Shown here piece after piece: positions 58,777-64,000 of a stretch of 64,000 bases of DNA. Position numbers and translations under genes: made by a program. The stretch covers positions 251,874 through 315,873 of the forward strand of contig JTDE01000263.1 in the NCBI GenBank assembly GCA_014338405.1. Direction: 5' to 3'. This DNA is from Paragonimus skrjabini miyazakii. Lineage: Eukaryota; Platyhelminthes; Trematoda; Plagiorchiida; Troglotrematidae. Position 1 is the stretch's first letter; each line of letters starts with the position of its first letter. The notes under the pieces were generated by a model. The model ran no database searches. It was given only the letters and a program-made list of their open reading frames with translations, and was not told where the DNA came from.

Positions 58777-59112
58777 CCCGACTTCACTTGTATTGGTAAT
58801 ACTATTTCGTTGAACTTGTATTTTGTTCTCTTGTACGGGTGCTGCAAACAACTGTCTATTCAGTCCATCGATTGATGTAGGGTTGTGTGCCCGCCTGTCG
58901 ACCGACTGATAGATACTTCGGGGTTGCAAAGGATTGTTTGGATTTTCAAGATCGATCAGCGAGGCAGTCAAATCTGATGGTGGCTCTGGAAGACAATGAT
59001 CATTACGCCTATTGACTTTGTCACCAGATATTTCGTTGTGGGGAAGGTAGAACTGTCCGGAAGGAGCAAGCATCCACTTCTGACCGTCAGGTGTTGTCAG
59101 TCCGGGCATAAA
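58777..59112 (-). CDS. Putative internal exon, disordered Pro/Asn-rich segment
   Basis: The minus strand has a possible acceptor TTTGTCTGTAAG ending at 59113. It opens into 112 codons beginning FMPGLTTPDGQKWMLAPSGQ and ends at a consensus donor GGG/GTGAGT (58776-58771), with both borders between codons. The segment is hydrophilic, rich in Pro, Asn, Ser and Gln (PPSDLTASLIDLENPNNPLQ), with no transmembrane segment or known domain. It looks like a low-complexity linker or cytoplasmic tail. No family recognised. The length, which is an exact multiple of three, and the good donor argue for a real exon; codon use and homology could not be tested. Confidence 0.45.
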
Positions 59113-61179
59113 CTTACAGACAAATAGATTGATGATTTTAGACAAACTGTTATTGGTATCTTTTAATGTTAACATTTAGACGTGTTTATCTGGAAAAAAG
59201 AAAGCGTCAAACAATGTGCACTTACAAACCCAAGTGGACAGTAAGAAAATCTATCAATTATTTTTCACCTGGCGTGGTTCACCTTGAAAAATGTAGGTTT
59301 GCTTCAACTGACGGAAAATCTTTGATTCCACGGTTAACCTCGCGGTTTTCATTGTTATGATTTAACAGTTTTAATTGGGTTTCAGGTGATTTAAGTGTAA
59401 CGTATACCAGCGTCCTCTTGGTTAGCATCAGCGACAGAAGCCAAATACTGGTACACAGATGAATTAGAAGTTTGTAACTAAAGCTTGGCGTTTCATTCTT
59501 TCATCATTTGACTGAAAGGCTGGGCCAATTATTATGCATGTTGCATAAACAAAAACGAAAATAATTAAATTATCGACTCGTGGACAAGCTCGGAGTTCAG
59601 ATGGTTTAGGATTGACCACTAGTTCATGGTTATCCTCTTTGTTTCAGAAGTTGCAATCCTGATAAATCAGGCTTATTAGTGTCTACGTCAACGCTGATCA
59701 TTGCAATAGGAATGTTGACTTCATTTCGAGTAATATCCGACTGTCTATCCGTAACAATAGGGCGATGCAAAGGATCTCAGGTGGTGTTAATGGACTGGGT
59801 GACCTAATCCAATGGGCGATTGTTCCAACACTCGGTGAATTATCTCAGGATAACTGTAGGAGATGGCCAATACATAGCAAACGGATCATGAACAATACGA
59901 GAGATCAAGCGAGTTATCATTCAACGAAATCAGTTTAACGCGCGAGACACAACAAGGTCAACATCACGACGGATAATGTCGGCCAAATGAACAGCGTCAT
60001 ATAGGGGTGCACACAACGTTTAAATCGAAGCCTCGATGCGTTGAGGCGTGGAATTTTAATACACAAACGTAAGCACACTATTGGAAGAAACCTGACGAAT
60101 TAGACAACAAAGATCTTGTTTTACTGGACGACTAATGTTACACTATGGTGTTCAGAATGTACTTGGAAACGTAAAAGTCGTTCTGTTCATAAAGAGATTC
60201 ACAAGACGTTTGTTGAAAAGCAAACAGCTGCATTTTTCAAGATCAGCTGTAGAAAGTGCCATCTCAGCGGTTAGCTGGATGGTTCACACTGATCAAGGTT
60301 ACTAAAGAAGCCTTTGGGATCGACCAGCATAACAAATAAACCTCGATTCGCCCTTCGCATCATTTTAGTTTATAGAAAGACATGTCTGTCGAACAGTTTG
60401 TCACGATGGATGCACACACATGCGCAAATCAACGTGTGTATGTTTGTAATGCAACGTTTATAACATTTATTACTAGAAAGCTATCCCACTGCACATATTG
60501 ACAATTATTGCCCTACAGAAAAAGAAATAGTTGCCACGTTTACTGTGCATGTAGAACCATGAAAAGATGTTTGAAATCGGAATTACTGTCCAACCGAATA
60601 TTGTGCCATCAGATTAGAATTAAGACAACCACTGTGTGCAGATGTGTGAGATGGGCCTGGTGATGTCTTCGAATTCACTGTAAGTTTTCGTAATACGGAG
60701 TCTGCGCTGCCAGCATTCTTTTGAACACAAAACCGGACCTCCAGTATGTCACAAATAACACCGCGCTTGAGACCTAGCGGTAACCAGTTAACTTGCTCCA
60801 CAAAGAGGTAAGTGAAATTACAGTATTTTTACAACAGATATCATGGCAGTAGTCTGCAGAATATAGATCATATTCTGTGCACTGACCTTTTATGCTCGTC
60901 TTCGCGTTACCTACCCACTTCTATGTTATTGCACTAGATGAGTTATTAAAAATTCCACGGATAAACTATTCATGGTACACGCTTATTTTTCAATAATTTG
61001 GATCCATTTTGAGGAGATTACAGAAACCATTCTCCCCTACTGTTTTGATGCACACATTTCTTTTTTTTCTTCCGGTATATCGATGAAAAGTCTACCTTTG
61101 TATAGCCAGGTTAATACGGTCTTACTAATAAGTAATTTGACAGATTCAATAATTTGGAAGATACTTAATTGGGAAAAAT
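59113..61179. other. Non-coding sequence, nothing recognised
   Basis: It is upstream, in the minus direction, of the exon at 59112-58777 and is probably intronic or intergenic. No repeat with a clear partner was seen. Confidence 0.4.
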
Positions 61180-61262
61180 CTGGACTTCTGCCGGATTCGA
61201 ACCAGTGACGGAAACAACATGCCCGAACGTGGCACAGACGGTTGGTGGATAACTAGATCCAA
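61180..61262 (-). repeat. tRNA-like repeat, family 2, left arm of an inverted pair
   Basis: On the minus strand: A-box-like CCACCAACCGTCTG, then GTTGTTTCCGTCACTGGTTC with a B box GGTTCGAATCC (61203-61193) and AGAAGTCCAG. It pairs in inverted orientation with the copy at 61290-61385. Confidence 0.55.
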
Positions 61263-61289
61263 ATAATAAATTTGTGAGCTAACGGTGTG

Positions 61290-61385
61290 ACTTCGTAGAT
61301 TAACTGGTTGATCGCTTGGACATGTTGTTTCTGTCGCTGGTTTGAATCCAGCCTAAGTCAAGAGTTTTTGCAGTTGGGTCTCTTT
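61290..61385 (+). repeat. tRNA-like repeat, family 2, right arm of an inverted pair
   Basis: GACTTCGTAGATTAACTGGT is the A-box side. It is followed by GGACATGTTGTTTCTGTCGC and a B box GGTTTGAATCC (61339-61349, one mismatch), then AGCCTAAGTC and a tail GCAGTTGGGTCTC shared with 25520-25532. Confidence 0.55.
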
Positions 61386-61789
61386 TGTAATATGGTTTGT
61401 TTGTTTAGCGAAACCATCAATCCGTCCTTACTTTTTTCTGCAACCATTCATCTCGTAAGAAACACATGGTTTACAAAACGCTGATAAGCGATGTGCGGAC
61501 TGAATTGTTAATTTAATTGTGGGTTAAAATAGGAACATCTTAAAGAATTTACAGTAAGGTCACAACTGTGAGAAAGGTGAAATTTCTTACGTACATCTGT
61601 TTTTCTGTTGCCCGTTTTAGAAAATAATGTTGATGGTTGCAACAAGGAGTTCAGTAAACTAGACTACGGTTGCCGGTCCATGAAGAAATGTGTGAACTGA
61701 GTGAGTAGATGCTCTTAGCCCCGTACTATCGAACACACAGTGTGTAAAGTTTGGTAAATAGGAAAAAAGAAAAAAAAATTGAAATTTTT

Positions 61790-61985
61790 CGAAAGAAAGC
61801 ACAAGACCCGAGTTTCGCTCTTGTTAGAGCTCGTCAGTAGTGCATATCTTTGTCACGACCGAGACTAGAACTCTGACCACGGTTTCACGAGGCAACATTG
61901 TTGAACACGGCGCCAATAACATCAAATTTGGCACGACCGAATTATCGTATGGAACACTTAACTACTTTCGCCTGTGGCTAATGCG
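61790..61985 (-). repeat. SINE family 1, left copy of a head-to-head pair
   Basis: The minus strand shows the head GATAATTCGGTCGTGCC, a decayed tRNA-like part with a GTCTCGGTCGTGAC B-box region, and the body GAGCTCTAACAAGAGCGAAA. It faces the copy at 62050-62250 head to head, with about 65 bases between. Confidence 0.6.
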
Positions 61986-62049
61986 CAGTTTACCAGAAAC
62001 CTAGGCTAGTGTTTTAATGAGATGGAAAATTTTGACCTGTCCATGCAGT

Positions 62050-62250
62050 CCTAATGAAGGTGTTGTCGATTGAGGTTAACACACAGTAAATGTACCCCCT
62101 ATTGAGACGATCGGGTAACCTGATCGTTACTCGCAAGCGGAAGTGGTTAAGCTTTCCCGTACGATAATTCGGTCTTGCCTGGTGTGAAGCTAATGACGCA
62201 GTGGCCAACACGGTTGCTTCATGAAGGCGTGGTCGGAGTTCTAGTCACGG
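62050..62250 (+). repeat. SINE family 1, right copy of a head-to-head pair
   Basis: It begins with the linker GATTGAGGTTAACACACAGT, then GATCGGGTAACCTGATCG, the GATAATTCGGTCTTGCC head, an A box TGACGCAGTGG near 62195, and a decayed B box (GGAGTTCTAGTCACGG). It is 3' truncated: the body is absent. Confidence 0.6.
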
Positions 62251-62684
62251 TCGCACAAAAAACAGTTATTGAAATTACGAAAAACACACCCCCAGTGTAT
62301 CCGCATGTATACAATAAACGGAGAAAGGAATACAAAGACTGAGGTGCATCTGAATAACACACTGTGATGGGTCGACAGCAGATGTAAACCCCTTATTGTA
62401 AGTTGATCTGCATGCGTGTATTGTGGTAACTGGAGTTTTGTTGGCTTCAAGAATAGGACAGGCAGTTATCAGGATAAGTCTAACGTCTGACGATGCAATC
62501 CACGGAACTACAAAAGTTACTGAAGGTGACGCATTAAAGACATACGCTGTAAGAGTGAATAGATGAATGGGTTGCCTTCTGAGTGGGGGAACTGTGCACA
62601 TTGATTGATAGTCAGACACTAGTTTTTACTACTGCCGAATAGTATGATAAAGTTTTAGTTGCTAAGAGATCTGTTCATGAAAAA
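62251..62684. other. Non-coding sequence, nothing recognised
   Basis: A 114-codon minus frame at 62619-62275 shows no recognised domain and no clear splice borders. I do not call it a gene. Confidence 0.35.
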
Positions 62685-62790
62685 CCTGAAATCCACAAGG
62701 GTTCGAACCAATGACGGAGACTGCATATCCATACGCAACGTGGGCTCTAACAACTGGGTCAATATGCTACCTCGAGAGTCACGAACGTCC
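62685..62790 (-). repeat. tRNA-like repeat, family 2
   Basis: Minus strand: GACCCAGTTGTTAGAGCCCA (A-box side), TGCAGTCTCCGTCATTGGTT and a B box GGTTCGAACCC (62709-62699). It has the same spacing and order as the copies at 39 kb and 61 kb. Confidence 0.55.
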
Positions 62791-64000
62791 ACGTTAGAAT
62801 TCCATTGCGCAATAACCCTACTGTGTTAAATGTTTTTCACATCATCCAGCGAATGAGCTGTCATGATAATGTCATCTGGAACAGACATCACTGACGTCAA
62901 CTTTTCTGTCTGAACACTGGCAAACCTTTGTTAAACCACTACACAGTGTTTGCTTGTTGTGGTTATCTGCCTATTTTGCGTACACTTCATGATCTGTGAA
63001 GGTCAACGAAACACAATTCAGCCAACTCTTTCCAAATAAAATTTATTTGTTTTCCTTTAGCAGCTATTACTGTTAACTGGTTACGTGGTGCCAATGTTGT
63101 CCACAGGTTCGCCTGTCTGTTACATTTTGTTCTGTCATCATTTTAATCCTAACCCTATTTTTATTTAAGGTCAACGTGGTAAGGAAACTTAGGTAACATT
63201 AATGAAAAGTATTTTAAAGAACATAATATTCCAAGAGATGGGTGTCAGTCTGCTTGAGTTTGTACTGTGTTCCATATTGCGTTCATCTATCGACCAATAC
63301 CATAATTTGAACCCAAGCTACAAAACCGTTGTTGTTGTGCGAACCTGCTAAACGACTTCGGAACTTTCGTCCCTCGACTCAACCTTGTACGTTTACAACA
63401 TGTTGATTCAAACAAGTTGGATCAAGTAACAGGACAATGCTAAAACGACATTCAACGGACGAACATGTTCGCACATCAAACACTTAAAGGTATTCTTTGC
63501 TTGCTGTCTTCGAAACGTATCAGCGAACAGAGTGGCTACCGGTGGAGATTCTTCACGAATCCACTAGATGATACCGATCGTTAACTTCAGGTAGACAGTC
63601 GGAAAACAACCACGCGGGAGAATCGAATAAACCGTCCACCACATATCAGAATCTTCATTTGATCCATGATGCTTCGTTACATTCTGAGCCTATAAATGTC
63701 ATCCAAACTAAGATTACTGTACCTGGTTGGCATTTAACAACAAATCAGTTAGTAACCCACGCGAATTGTTACTTGGCAAACAACTGTTTGAAAATTTAGT
63801 TAATCTCTTCATGACGTATGGCAAATGCGTAACTGAGTTGCTCGTTTAAATGTCGCCGTCAAAATAAACTTTCAATTTATCATGTATTCACCCAAGCATT
63901 CGAAAGTTCCGCGTTGGTATTTGTGAGTGGCCACTCTGGGGTTTTTTACCAATTAAACGAAAAACCATCTGAATAACCAAAGCATTTGTTTTGTAGTTAA
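62791..64000. other. Non-coding sequence, nothing recognised
   Basis: No open frame of note and no recognised repeat up to the end of the window. Confidence 0.4.

Noticed and set aside
62275..62619. 114-codon minus-strand open frame
   Set aside because: No recognisable domain, no clear splice sites, and adjacent to repeats.

Overview
This looks like a window of a draft animal genome, most likely a flatworm and probably a digenean trematode. The evidence is an AT-rich sequence with almost no long open reading frames, spliced host exons (one pair separated by a possible 38-base intron), a Ty3/Gypsy element of the K02A2.6/Mag type, several Penelope-like retroelements carrying hammerhead ribozyme motifs, and many tRNA-derived short interspersed repeats. 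A run of N (22438-22606) marks an assembly gap. No bacterial operons, CRISPR arrays or rRNA genes are visible. The species assignment is inference.

Layout. Bases 1-16687 hold no recognisable gene. They contain old SINE copies, several arranged as inverted pairs (about 2885-3095, 7820-8330, 11756-12400, 15181-15420, 15885-16125). A complete but decayed LTR retrotransposon occupies 16693-20815. It has two LTRs of about 155-159 bp, a 5-bp target duplication, a primer binding site, gag, protease, reverse transcriptase/RNase H, integrase and a polypurine tract. Just beyond it, on the minus strand, are two adjacent exon-like segments (21518-21087) of an unrecognised protein. Penelope-like element 1 spans 22395-24296, with an inverted copy of its own 3' end at its 5' side and hammerhead motifs at both outer edges. 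A GIY-YIG fragment of a third copy lies at 26330-26795, and an orphan hammerhead relic at 31755-31800.

On the minus strand at 36738-36369 is a first coding exon: a signal peptide followed by the start of a von Willebrand factor A domain resembling that of hemicentin. A well-preserved SINE sits at 38231-38582. Penelope-like element 2 is at 46919-48203, with its reverse transcriptase readable in one frame broken by three stops. A second minus-strand exon candidate (59112-58777) encodes a disordered, proline- and asparagine-rich segment. A second family of tRNA-like repeats is scattered from 25 kb to 62.8 kb. The rest reads as intronic or intergenic sequence.

The most interesting signal is the association of the Penelope-like elements with self-cleaving hammerhead motifs. 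Their short helix III is a perfect 10-base palindrome, and in both RT-bearing copies a motif lies in inverted orientation at the 5' border. The SINE family is also notable, because several copies are flanked by inverted pieces of their own body.
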